A stretch of 64,000 bases of DNA. Origin: an uncultured delta proteobacterium. GTDB taxonomy: Bacteria > Myxococcota > Myxococcia > Myxococcales > 40CM-4-68-19. Below the pieces are notes generated by a model. It was not told the DNA's origin. It did no database searches and saw nothing but the letters and a program-made list of their open reading frames with translations. A program made the position numbers and the translations under genes. The stretch lies in the NCBI GenBank assembly GCA_903911145.1, contig CAIWCD010000044.1:1-64000 (forward strand). Direction: 5' to 3'. Positions 45,935-54,988 of the stretch are shown piece by piece; the stretch's first letter is position 1, and each line of letters begins with the position of its first letter.

Positions 45935-47743
45935 CTATTCGAGCTCTTCGCCGCGCGCGCTGTCGAACGACTCTTCGCCCGAGCGGATGAGCGCACCGAT
46001 TGAGGCCGTGCGCGGCAGGTCGGTGGCGAACCAGTATTGAGCCGTCTTCAGCTTGCCGCGCAGAAACGGGCCGCGTGCGGGAGTTGCTGCAATCGATTGC
46101 GTCGCGCGCGTGGCCATCCGCAGCCAGAGCCAGCTGATGGCGATGAGCGAGAACATCTCGAGATAGTCGGTGCTATGCCGCATCATTCCCAATCGATCGC
46201 CGGATATCCCGCGCTGCGCGAGCTCCATCGTCGTCGCGCCGAGATCGGCGACCGCCTGCTCAAGCTGCGTGGCCAGAGAGGAAAGCGGGGCCTGCGCATC
46301 TCCGGCCGCACGGGCCGCTTCAATCGCCTGCGCGATTTCGGCAGAGAGGATCTGCAAGCCCGCGCCGCCATCGCCCATGACTTTACGTCCGAGCAGATCC
46401 ATTCCCTGGATCCCCGTCGTTCCCTCGTGCAGCGTATTGAGCTTCTGGTCGCGCAGATAGGATTCGGCGGGATATTCGGAGGTATATCCATATCCGCCGA
46501 AGATCTGCAGCGCGAGCGCGCAGGATTCAAATCCCTTCTCCGCGGGAAAGGTCTTCGTCGCGGGCGTGATTAAATCGAGCAGAAGCTGCGCGCGCTTCTT
46601 CGCTTCCGGATCTGTCTCGTGCGCCGCTTCGTCGGCCCACTTCGCGGCCTGGGCGCAGAGCGCGAGCGAGCCTTCGATGATCGCCTTCTGCCGCAGCAGC
46701 ATCCGCCGCACGTCGGCGTGCTCGATAATCGGAACCTGCGGCGTTAATGGATCGCGCACGGCGAGCGGGCGCCCTTGTGGCCGCGTGCGGGCATAGTCGA
46801 GCGATTCATGAAATGCCGCCGAAGCGGTCGCGGTGGCCGTCGCGCCGACCATTAAGCGCGCGCCGTTCATCATCACGAACATATGCGCAAGCCCGCGCCC
46901 AGCCTCGCCGACGAGATAGCCGTGGCAATCGCCGCGTTCGCCGAAATTCAGTGCGATCGACGGCAATCCCCGCCAGCCGAGCTTATGGAAGACGCCGGCG
47001 CTGGCGCAGTCGTTATCGATTAACGTGCCATTGATTAACCGTCGCTTGGGCACGCAGAAGAGAGAGACACCCTTGGTGCCCGCCGGCGCGCCGTCGATGC
47101 GGGCGAGCGCGAGGTGCACGACGTTCTCGGTGATGTCCTGATCGCCGCCGCTGATGAACACCTTATTGCCGGAGATTAAATAGTGTCCCTCGGCGGTCGG
47201 CGTCGCGCGCGTGCGGACATCGGCCAGGCTCGAGCCGGCCTGCGGTTCGGTCAGCGCCATCGTGCCGGCCCAATCACCGGCATACATCCGGGCCATATAG
47301 TCGCGCTTGAGTCGCTCGTCGCCGAACTCCTCGATCAAATGGGCCGCGCCGGTGGTGAGCCCGGCATATCCGGCCGCCGAAAGATTGCCCGCCATTAAGT
47401 ACGCGTTGCCCATCACCGAGAGGAGCGCGGGGAGTTGCTGGCCGCCGAGTTCCATCGGCGTGCTCGCATTGATGATGCCGAGCTCCACCATGCGCGACCA
47501 GAGTTCACGCATCGCGGGGTGCACGCGAACCTGCCCGCCCTCGAGGCGCGGCGTGTCGGTATCCATCGGCCGGTAGGCCGGGAAGAGCTGCTCGCGCGCG
47601 AGCTTGCGGCAGGAGGTCAGGTAGAGATCGAACGTCTCTCGCCCGTGCTCCGCGAAGTGGGGCAGGCGGCAGAGCGAGGAGGCGTCGAGCAGGTCGTGGA
47701 GGACGAAATCGACGGTGCGATCGTCGAAGAGCGGGTTGGCCAT
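45935..47743 (-). CDS. Acyl-CoA dehydrogenase, long form
   Basis: This FAD enzyme introduces a trans-2 double bond into acyl-CoA. The 602 residues match the long acyl-CoA dehydrogenase class with N- and C-terminal extensions. Motifs are MALTEPQAGSSLADV, GNKVFISGG, FGGYGYTSEYP and LHEGTTGIQGMDLLGRK, which holds the catalytic base Glu. The ATG at 47743 is followed by ANPLFDDRTVDFVL, typical of this class. It is divergent from the giant lipoprotein gene. TTA and ATT codons cluster near RLINGTLIDND (about 47015-47040). Confidence 0.93.
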   Translation of the reverse strand: MANPLFDDRTVDFVLHDLLDASSLCRLPHFAEHGRETFDLYLTSCRKLAREQLFPAYRPMDTDTPRLEGGQVRVHPAMRELWSRMVELGIINASTPMELGGQQLPALLSVMGNAYLMAGNLSAAGYAGLTTGAAHLIEEFGDERLKRDYMARMYAGDWAGTMALTEPQAGSSLADVRTRATPTAEGHYLISGNKVFISGGDQDITENVVHLALARIDGAPAGTKGVSLFCVPKRRLINGTLIDNDCASAGVFHKLGWRGLPSIALNFGERGDCHGYLVGEAGRGLAHMFVMMNGARLMVGATATATASAAFHESLDYARTRPQGRPLAVRDPLTPQVPIIEHADVRRMLLRQKAIIEGSLALCAQAAKWADEAAHETDPEAKKRAQLLLDLITPATKTFPAEKGFESCALALQIFGGYGYTSEYPAESYLRDQKLNTLHEGTTGIQGMDLLGRKVMGDGGAGLQILSAEIAQAIEAARAAGDAQAPLSSLATQLEQAVADLGATTMELAQRGISGDRLGMMRHSTDYLEMFSLIAISWLWLRMATRATQSIAATPARGPFLRGKLKTAQYWFATDLPRTASIGALIRSGEESFDSARGEELE

Positions 47744-47897
47744 GCGCCCAAGCCTAGACAAGAACCGTCGCGCGCGCTGCGGGAAATGTGTCGGATCTGT
47801 TGCCGCCGCGGTCGGGCGTTTTCTTGACCCTTGGCAACGCATCGACTGAACCTGATCGATGAGCTCGTCCAGGCGGATGCGCTCACCAGAGGCAACA

Positions 47898-50800
47898 ATG
47901 ACTGTACGCGCACGCACAACAGGCAACGCACCTGTCCGCAGTCGGGCCCTCGGCCTGCTGCTCGCCCTCTCTGCTTGCTACTCGCCGACGCCGGGGAACG
48001 GGCAGCTGCACTGCTCGCCGAGCGGCGCCTGTCCGGAAGGATTCGTCTGTGGCAGCGATGACACCTGCTACGCGAACGGCGCGTTCACCGCACCGGCGGC
48101 GCCCCTCAACGTCTCCGCTGCTCCCGGAATCCGCTCCGCGCAGATCACCTGGTCTGCTCCCGCGCACGACGGTGGAAGCGCCATCACCGGATACGTCGTC
48201 ACCGCGTCGCCGGGCAGCGCAACCGCGTCCACCAGCGGCAGCGGTCGCGGCGTCACCATCCTCGGCCTCGACAACGCGACGACCTATACGTTCACCGTCG
48301 TCGCCACCAATGCGATCGGCAGCGGGCTGGCCTCCGCGCCATCGCTTGCGATCACCACCTACGGAATGCCCGGCGCGCCACTGCATCTGACTGCCTCAGG
48401 AAGCCTGCACAGCGCCTCGCTCGACTGGACCGCGCCCACGTTGACGGGCGGCTCGCCGATCACCGGATACCTCTTTCGCGCCAGCCAGAACGGCGGCGCG
48501 TTCGTGGCGATCAGCGCTTCAGTGACGGGCACGCACGCGGTGATCGCGGGCCTGGCCACTGGCGGTTCGTACGCATTCGAGGTCGCGGCAGTCAACGCGG
48601 TCGGCGCTGGCGCCTACTCGACCGCGTCGGCCCCGGTGGTGCTCGCGGTGCTTCCTCTCTCCCCCGTGATCACAGCTCCTGCGATCGTCACATCGCAAGC
48701 CGGCAACGTCGTCGCGCGCGTCCCCTCGGTCGCGGGCGAGAGCTACACCTGGACCGTGACGGGCGCGCAGTTCACCAACCCGGATGGCGCGGCGGGCGAG
48801 ATCGTCGGCGGCTTCGACTCGGTGACGCTCACCGTGACGGCGTTCGCGGGCGGCCAGGTCGGGCTCTCCTGCGTCGCCTCCAACGCGGTCGGTTCGAGCA
48901 GCGCTGGCACCTTCAGCGCGAGCGTCGTCGCTGCCCCGAGCCTGCCGTCGATCGTCGCCCCCGCGGCGGTCTCTGCCGGCGACACCAGCATCTCCGCGCA
49001 CGTCACCGCCCACGACGGCATGACGTACAGCTGGACTCTCTCGAGCAACGCCACGCTGCGCAGCGCATCGCTGCACGGCGACACCAGCGGCGGCGCCAAC
49101 ACGCTGCTCTTCGATGTCGGGCCCGGCGTCTCGGCCGGCGACCTGATCCAGCTCTCGGTGGTCGAGGTGAACGCGGCCGCAGTCGCGAGCCAGGTGGGCA
49201 CCAAGGCCGTGACGATCGCGGGGCTTCCCTCGATCCCGCAGTTGAGCGCGCCGGCCGCGGTCGTCGTCGGCGAGCAGGGCGCAGTCGCCTCCGTGACCGC
49301 CCACGCCGGCATGACGTATCTCTGGACGCTGGCGGGGGCGAACTTCTCCTCGGGCAGCAGCCAGAGTGGCACCACCAGCGGCGGCGCGAACTCGATCCAC
49401 TTCAACGTGACCGCGAGCCTCGGCGGCACCGTCGCGGTCTCTGTCGTCGAGTTGAACCTCGCGCAGCGTGCGAGCAGCCCTGCCGCGGCTTCGATCACGG
49501 TCGCCTCTCTGCCGAGTTCGCTGCCGATCTCGGTCGCCCTCGACAACGGCGTCGTCCCCGCGCAGTTCCAGAGCGGCGTGCACCAGTCGGTCACGCAAGG
49601 GGCCTCGGCCGTGGTCGCGCAGGTCGCGCAGGTGCCCAACGCCAGCTACGCCTGGCAGATCATCAGCGGAGGCGCACAGCTGCACGCCTCAGAGACGGGC
49701 ACTGCGAGCAGCTTCAAGTTCGATGTCACCGGTCTGCCCGGCAGCTCCGGGAGCGGCACGATCGCGCTGCGCTGCACGCTCAGCATCGGCAGCTCGAGCG
49801 TGCAGGGAAACCAGTCGGTGACCATCGTCGCGGCCCCTGTTGCGCCGGGACTTTCACTCGACAGCGGGGGCGCGTCGCTCTCGGTCACGGTCGGTGACAG
49901 CGCGGCCCACACCGCCGCGATCGCGTTGCCCGTTTCGACCTCGACCTATGCCTGGAGCGCGGCCCCGCCAGCAGATCTCACGAGCCTCGGCGCGAGCGGC
50001 GCAAGCGTCTCCTTCACTCTCCTCGGCAGCCTCAGCACGGGAACCTCCATCACGCTGCGGGCCATCGAGACCAACGCCGCCGGACGTGTCGGGACCACGG
50101 CAGGCACGGGCGCCATTCATGTCATCGCGGCTCCAGCGCAGCCGACCATCACCGCGCCTGCCTTCGTGACGATCGGCGACACGGGCATCACTGCGACGCT
50201 GCCTGCCCATGCTGGGATGAGCTACCTCTGGACGCTCTCGAGCAACGCGACGCTGCGCAGCCCCGACCTGCACGGCGTCACGGTGTCCGGGATCAACACG
50301 CTCTCGTTCGATCTCAATGGAACGGCCGCGATCGGCGATCAGGTCGCGCTCAGCGCGGTCGAGGTGAATGCCGCAGGTACGGCGAGCGCCTCCGCCACCG
50401 CCGCGATCGGAATTGCCGATGCGCCCGCGACGCCCACGCTGACCGCTCCGGGTGCGGTCGCGGCGGGCCAGACGGGCGCGACCGCCTCGGTGGTGGCGCG
50501 CGCGGGGATGACCTACGCGTGGAGCCTCACCGGTGCGAACTTCTCGTCGGGCAGCAGCTCCGCGGGCACCACCAGCGGCTCGACCAACGCGATCAACTTC
50601 GACGTCACGGCCAGCTCAGGCGGCACGGTCTCTGTCTCAGTGGTCGAGAGCAACGCGGCCGCTCGAGCGAGCAGCGCCGCCTCCTCGAGCATCCCCGTCG
50701 GCACGCTGCCCGGCTCGCTGCCCATCTCGATCGCGCTCGACGACGGCGCTGTGCCCGCGAACTTCCAGAGCGGCGCAACCCAATACGTCACGCAGGCCGC

Positions 50801-53800
50801 GGTGGCCGTGGTCGCGAAGGTCTCGACGATTCCCAACGCGACCTATGCGTGGACCATCGTCAGCGGCGGAGCGAGCGCGCACGCAGGAGAGACGGGCACG
50901 GCGAACACCTTCTCGTTCGATGTCACGGGAACGCCGGGAAACATCTCGACGGGCACCATCCTGTTGCGCTGCACGGCGACGATCGGGTCATCCAACGTGC
51001 AGGGCACCGCCACCGCGCAGATCGTGGCCGCGCCCGTGGTCCCTTCGCTCTCGATCGATTCGGGTGGCTCGAGCCGCAGCCTCACGGTGGGCAACAACGC
51101 GAGCCACACCGCAGCCGTCGTCGCGCCGGTGTCGACCAGCAGCTACGCATGGAGCGCGGCGCCGTCGGGCGACCTGACGGGACTCGGTTCGAGCGGCAGC
51201 AGTGTGACGTTTGCGCTCGCTGGCAGCGTCTCGACAGGCACCTCGATCACGCTGCGTGCGGTTGAGACCAACGCGGCCGGGCGAGCCTCGAGCAGCGCTG
51301 GGACGGCTGCGCTCACGGTCGTCGCGGTTGCGAGCGCGCCGACGGTATCCGTCTCGCCCTACGCGACCGACCCCAGCAGCTCAGGAACGTTCGGTGTCTT
51401 CACGTACACGGCGACTCTGACTCCGGGCGCGACCGCGGGCGCGAGCTACGCGTGGACCGTCACCGGCGGCGGAAGCTGCGTCGGCAACCTCTGCGGCATC
51501 GCGCCCGCATCAGGCGCAGACATCACCAGCGCGAGCTTCGACTACACCGTGACCGCCGCGCTGGGCACGACGCTCACGTTCAGCGCCGTCGCGCTCAATG
51601 CGGCAGGAGATGCGAGCGCTGTGTCCGCAACCGCGACCCAGGTGGTGATCGCGGCGCCGCAGGCACCCGCGTTGACGCCTCTTCTCTCCATCCCGGGCGC
51701 ACCGAGCGGCCTGACGTTCACGGCCGTCGCACCGAGCACGACGTACGATTTGAGCGTCCCCACGCACGCGAACATGACCTACCGGTGGGAACTCCAGGGC
51801 GTCGACTGCATCGCGCACGCGACCTGCACGGACAAGAGCACGAGCGGCACCAGCGCGATCGAATTCACTGTGCCTGCCAACACGGCGCTCGGGAGCTACT
51901 TCTCGATCCAGGTCTTCGAGAAGAATCGAGCCGGCATCGTCGCCAGCGCTGGCATGACGCCGCCGGTTGAGGCAGCTCCATCGGTGCCGTCGATCGTCGT
52001 CGTCGATCACTTCGCGAACACGCTCGACAACGCGCACCTCTTCATCACTGCGGGCAAGTCGGCCACCGCCTACGTCGCGCGCTCCGCACTGCAGAGCTAC
52101 CTCTGGAGCGCAACAGGGCGCGATGGAACGACCAGCGTGCTCGACGGTGTCTCGACGACCAGCGGCGCGCCCGGCACGGACGGCAACAGCAACCCGATCA
52201 ACTCGATCGGTGTGATCGGGCAGGCGTACGCGATCGGTGAGGAGGTGCGGCTCAACCTCACGACCTGGAATGCCGCGGCCTTCGCGACCACGCTGGGCGC
52301 GGGTGAGATCGATCTCGTGCTCGAGCCTGCGCCGCATGCACCGACGATCACCATCCACGCGATCGGTGACGACAGCGCGCCCACGACGCTCACCGATGGC
52401 GTCGCGAATGTCTCGGTCAGCTGCACCACGCACACCAATGCGGATGCCTCGTCGATGACCTACGGCTGGTCGGTCAACGACGCGCGCGATCTCTCCGGAA
52501 GCATCACGCCAGGCGCCGCGCCTCACTCCTCCGCGACCTTCTCCATCGCGTCCTCGCCCCCCAGCACGCCGATGACGCTCTCGGCGACGGAGACCAACGC
52601 GGCCGGAGACACGGCGACGGGGACGCTCTCAATTCCTCTTCGCGCGCCGATCAGCGTCACGGCGATCTCTCCCGCGAACGGCGCGACCGACGTGCACTTC
52701 CAGCCGCCGCTGATCATCGATTTTTCCGCGGCACCCGATCCCAGCTCGCTGCAGCTCTCGGGCGGCGGCCCGAACTCGTGCGCCTCCGGTGGCGTGACGT
52801 TTCACGACAACACCGCCAACGTGAACTTCGGACTCCAGGAGGTTTCGCTCGTCGGCAGCCGGTTGACGCTCACCGAGTCGAACCTGATCGGCGGACACAG
52901 CTACACGCTGACGGTCATCAAGAGCGCGACGTGCGGGCTCACCGACGCGCAGGGCGTGCCGCTCGCGCAGGCCTCCAGCACGACGTTCACCGCGCACGTC
53001 ATCAACGACATCAGCGCGCTCGCCCACACGACGCATCTGCAGTCGGTGAACCTGAGCTGGACCGATCCGACCGCAGGCGATCCCTGGTTCAAGTACATCT
53101 CGATCTACCAGATCAAATCGGGTTCGGCGGGCGGCTACTCCCAGTCTCCGAACAGCCCGTCCGTCCTCGATTCGCTGCTGCCGAACAGCACCTACTTCGT
53201 CCGCGTGCAGGTCGTCGATCAGGATCCCGACGGCAACTACGGCTTCAGCGATGGGCAGTCGTTCACCACGACCACGGCCTTCTCCGGTTCGATCGCCGAC
53301 TTCCAGCCGAAGAACAATGGCTCGATCGTACAGACAGCGCACGGGCTCGGCTGGACGCTCGATGCGAGTGGCTACCAGTACGGCTTTACGTGGGACGCGA
53401 ATGCGCTCTACGTCGGCGTCTCGCGCGGCGCGAGCGGGCTTGCGGCAGGCGACACGCTCTGGGTCGGAATGGACACTGACGGCGCCGGCCACGACACGCA
53501 CGGGACCAGCCAGATCACCTACGATCATTCGAACAGCCACTCGGTGACATGGCCATTTCTCCTCGACGAGATCGCGACGCTCTCGCGGAGCGACGGCACG
53601 CTGCCGGCCTGCGACGGTTCGCTCATCGCGAATGGCACCTACGTCGCGCGCCTCTTCTCGACGACGGACTCATCGGGCGGCTGCACCTCGGGCGAGCTGG
53701 CCCACTGGTCGGTCGACCGTCTCCGCACCCAGTCCCCTGTGGTCGTCGCCGGCAGCGGCAAGACGATGGACGAATTCGCGATCCCGCTCGGTGCGAACCT

Positions 53801-54866
53801 GCTCGCGGACGTCAACGGCGCGACGCCTTCGCATCTGCGGCTCGCGTTCGCGTTCATCCATGCGCCGACCGGGAGCGATGGCGCGAACTTCCCGGGCGGG
53901 CCGACGGGAAGCGTGCCGTTCGTCACCGACGTGGCCCCCGCGAATCTCTCCGCAACCGACACGCTGGGCGGGTTCGCGAGCATCACGTCGTCGTTCGACA
54001 CGCAGGGCAATGCGTTTGGCGCGACCGGCTCCGACCTGACCGCGAGCACGGGCAACGTGGTGACGACCTCCGCGCCCGCGCTGGTCGCGTTCCACCTCGA
54101 TGGCAGCGATCCCGTTCACGCCGGAAGCAGCCTCTTCGCCCCGACCGACGCGATCCAGATCCTCGGCCACCAGCTGAACGGATCGCACGCGACCGTCGCG
54201 GTGCCGCCGCTCGCACCACTTGCCACCGAGAGCCACTACCGACTCTTCGACGACGGCACGCACGGCGACACGACGAGCGGCGATCTCGTCTACAGCGGCC
54301 TCTTCAACTTCGGCGGCGCGCCGAAAGTCCCGGAGCTCGATTTCTTCTTCGCGAAGAACGGCACGGCCGAGCCGCTCTTCGGCAACGGCCACGATCGCGT
54401 CTACACGCTCTCGGGCGCGAGCGAGATCGTGACGGGCAGCCAGCAGTCGCCCGACAACCTCGTCTGGGGCACCGTCTACAGCGCGACGCACCCGTTCGAC
54501 CTGACGTTCCAGCTCACCAACAGCACGGGCGAGCCCGTCGCTGCGCTCGCGGGCAATGCGACCGAGCTCGACAATGACCTTGCCGCGCAGGGCAATCCGG
54601 CGAGCGCCTTCAACGTCTCTGGACAGGTGGTCGCCGGCAAAGCAGTGCTGATGACCGCCACGGGCGCAAACAACGTCTGGTCGCTCACGCTCCCGATGGG
54701 ACACGAGGATTTTGTCTCCTCCACGCCGCTCGAGTGGGTCGCGCTCTTCAGCAACGGCGTCGACAATACGCAGCTGCAGAGCGAGGCAAACATCCACACC
54801 ATGAACGACGACGTGATCAACACCCGCACGCTCTCGTGGGCGAACGGGGATACATCGACGTTTTGA
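47898..54866 (+). CDS. Giant surface lipoprotein with FN3, Ig-like repeats and DOMON/CBM9-like domain
   Basis: The 2322 residues start with a lipoprotein signal ending in LLLALSAC, then a Cys-rich knot with ACPEGFVCGSDDTCY. Two FN3 domains follow, then a long series of Ig-like modules with WTLSSNATLRS or YAWSAAP motifs, a Big_5-like module (ISPANGATDVHF), another FN3-like domain and a DOMON/CBM9-like sugar-binding fold near 53290-53960, then a C-terminal beta region. AGAGG stands 5 bp before the ATG. It is expected at the cell surface in adhesion or substrate capture. Within the Ig series a four-domain block of 399 codons is duplicated in tandem. Confidence 0.9.
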   Translation: MTVRARTTGNAPVRSRALGLLLALSACYSPTPGNGQLHCSPSGACPEGFVCGSDDTCYANGAFTAPAAPLNVSAAPGIRSAQITWSAPAHDGGSAITGYVVTASPGSATASTSGSGRGVTILGLDNATTYTFTVVATNAIGSGLASAPSLAITTYGMPGAPLHLTASGSLHSASLDWTAPTLTGGSPITGYLFRASQNGGAFVAISASVTGTHAVIAGLATGGSYAFEVAAVNAVGAGAYSTASAPVVLAVLPLSPVITAPAIVTSQAGNVVARVPSVAGESYTWTVTGAQFTNPDGAAGEIVGGFDSVTLTVTAFAGGQVGLSCVASNAVGSSSAGTFSASVVAAPSLPSIVAPAAVSAGDTSISAHVTAHDGMTYSWTLSSNATLRSASLHGDTSGGANTLLFDVGPGVSAGDLIQLSVVEVNAAAVASQVGTKAVTIAGLPSIPQLSAPAAVVVGEQGAVASVTAHAGMTYLWTLAGANFSSGSSQSGTTSGGANSIHFNVTASLGGTVAVSVVELNLAQRASSPAAASITVASLPSSLPISVALDNGVVPAQFQSGVHQSVTQGASAVVAQVAQVPNASYAWQIISGGAQLHASETGTASSFKFDVTGLPGSSGSGTIALRCTLSIGSSSVQGNQSVTIVAAPVAPGLSLDSGGASLSVTVGDSAAHTAAIALPVSTSTYAWSAAPPADLTSLGASGASVSFTLLGSLSTGTSITLRAIETNAAGRVGTTAGTGAIHVIAAPAQPTITAPAFVTIGDTGITATLPAHAGMSYLWTLSSNATLRSPDLHGVTVSGINTLSFDLNGTAAIGDQVALSAVEVNAAGTASASATAAIGIADAPATPTLTAPGAVAAGQTGATASVVARAGMTYAWSLTGANFSSGSSSAGTTSGSTNAINFDVTASSGGTVSVSVVESNAAARASSAASSSIPVGTLPGSLPISIALDDGAVPANFQSGATQYVTQAAVAVVAKVSTIPNATYAWTIVSGGASAHAGETGTANTFSFDVTGTPGNISTGTILLRCTATIGSSNVQGTATAQIVAAPVVPSLSIDSGGSSRSLTVGNNASHTAAVVAPVSTSSYAWSAAPSGDLTGLGSSGSSVTFALAGSVSTGTSITLRAVETNAAGRASSSAGTAALTVVAVASAPTVSVSPYATDPSSSGTFGVFTYTATLTPGATAGASYAWTVTGGGSCVGNLCGIAPASGADITSASFDYTVTAALGTTLTFSAVALNAAGDASAVSATATQVVIAAPQAPALTPLLSIPGAPSGLTFTAVAPSTTYDLSVPTHANMTYRWELQGVDCIAHATCTDKSTSGTSAIEFTVPANTALGSYFSIQVFEKNRAGIVASAGMTPPVEAAPSVPSIVVVDHFANTLDNAHLFITAGKSATAYVARSALQSYLWSATGRDGTTSVLDGVSTTSGAPGTDGNSNPINSIGVIGQAYAIGEEVRLNLTTWNAAAFATTLGAGEIDLVLEPAPHAPTITIHAIGDDSAPTTLTDGVANVSVSCTTHTNADASSMTYGWSVNDARDLSGSITPGAAPHSSATFSIASSPPSTPMTLSATETNAAGDTATGTLSIPLRAPISVTAISPANGATDVHFQPPLIIDFSAAPDPSSLQLSGGGPNSCASGGVTFHDNTANVNFGLQEVSLVGSRLTLTESNLIGGHSYTLTVIKSATCGLTDAQGVPLAQASSTTFTAHVINDISALAHTTHLQSVNLSWTDPTAGDPWFKYISIYQIKSGSAGGYSQSPNSPSVLDSLLPNSTYFVRVQVVDQDPDGNYGFSDGQSFTTTTAFSGSIADFQPKNNGSIVQTAHGLGWTLDASGYQYGFTWDANALYVGVSRGASGLAAGDTLWVGMDTDGAGHDTHGTSQITYDHSNSHSVTWPFLLDEIATLSRSDGTLPACDGSLIANGTYVARLFSTTDSSGGCTSGELAHWSVDRLRTQSPVVVAGSGKTMDEFAIPLGANLLADVNGATPSHLRLAFAFIHAPTGSDGANFPGGPTGSVPFVTDVAPANLSATDTLGGFASITSSFDTQGNAFGATGSDLTASTGNVVTTSAPALVAFHLDGSDPVHAGSSLFAPTDAIQILGHQLNGSHATVAVPPLAPLATESHYRLFDDGTHGDTTSGDLVYSGLFNFGGAPKVPELDFFFAKNGTAEPLFGNGHDRVYTLSGASEIVTGSQQSPDNLVWGTVYSATHPFDLTFQLTNSTGEPVAALAGNATELDNDLAAQGNPASAFNVSGQVVAGKAVLMTATGANNVWSLTLPMGHEDFVSSTPLEWVALFSNGVDNTQLQSEANIHTMNDDVINTRTLSWANGDTSTF
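48936..50132 (+). repeat. Tandem four-domain repeat block, copy A
   Basis: A 1197-bp in-frame block of four Ig-like modules, starting at PSLPSIVAPAAVS. Each module has its counterpart in copy B in the same order, including WTLSSNATLRS, GANFSSGSS, SLPISVALD and YAWSAAP. Confidence 0.8.
50133..51329 (+). repeat. Tandem four-domain repeat block, copy B
   Basis: The second 1197-bp block starts at PAQPTITAPAFVT directly after copy A and has the same length. DNA similarity is clearly visible, for example in CTCTCGAGCAACG followed by CACGCTGCGCAGC in both. Confidence 0.8.
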
Positions 54867-54918
54867 GAGACAGGCGCCGCAGCCTTTGACGCTCGGAGCC
54901 ACGCCGCTTCGTAGATTC

Positions 54919-54954
54919 GAACGGCCGTTGCAAAATTAGAACGCTCGTTATAAA
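54919..54954 (+). promoter_or_regulatory. Promoter with two TetR-type operators
   Basis: Two palindromes, GAACGGCCGTT and GAACGCTCGTT, have centres exactly 20 bp apart at 54924.5 and 54944.5. The second extends to TTAgAACGctCGTTaTAA. A TATAAA at 54949-54954 and TTGCAA at 54928-54933 could be the -10 and -35 elements (spacer 15). The TetR gene two genes downstream is the natural candidate for binding here. Confidence 0.6.
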
Positions 54955-54988
54955 CCGGCCGCTCCTCGCACGTTCAGGAGCGAAACCG

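Noticed and set aside
48936-51329. Repeated DNA considered as a CRISPR array
   Set aside because: Repeats are long, in frame and diverged, and encode Ig domains; no short identical repeats with unique spacers.
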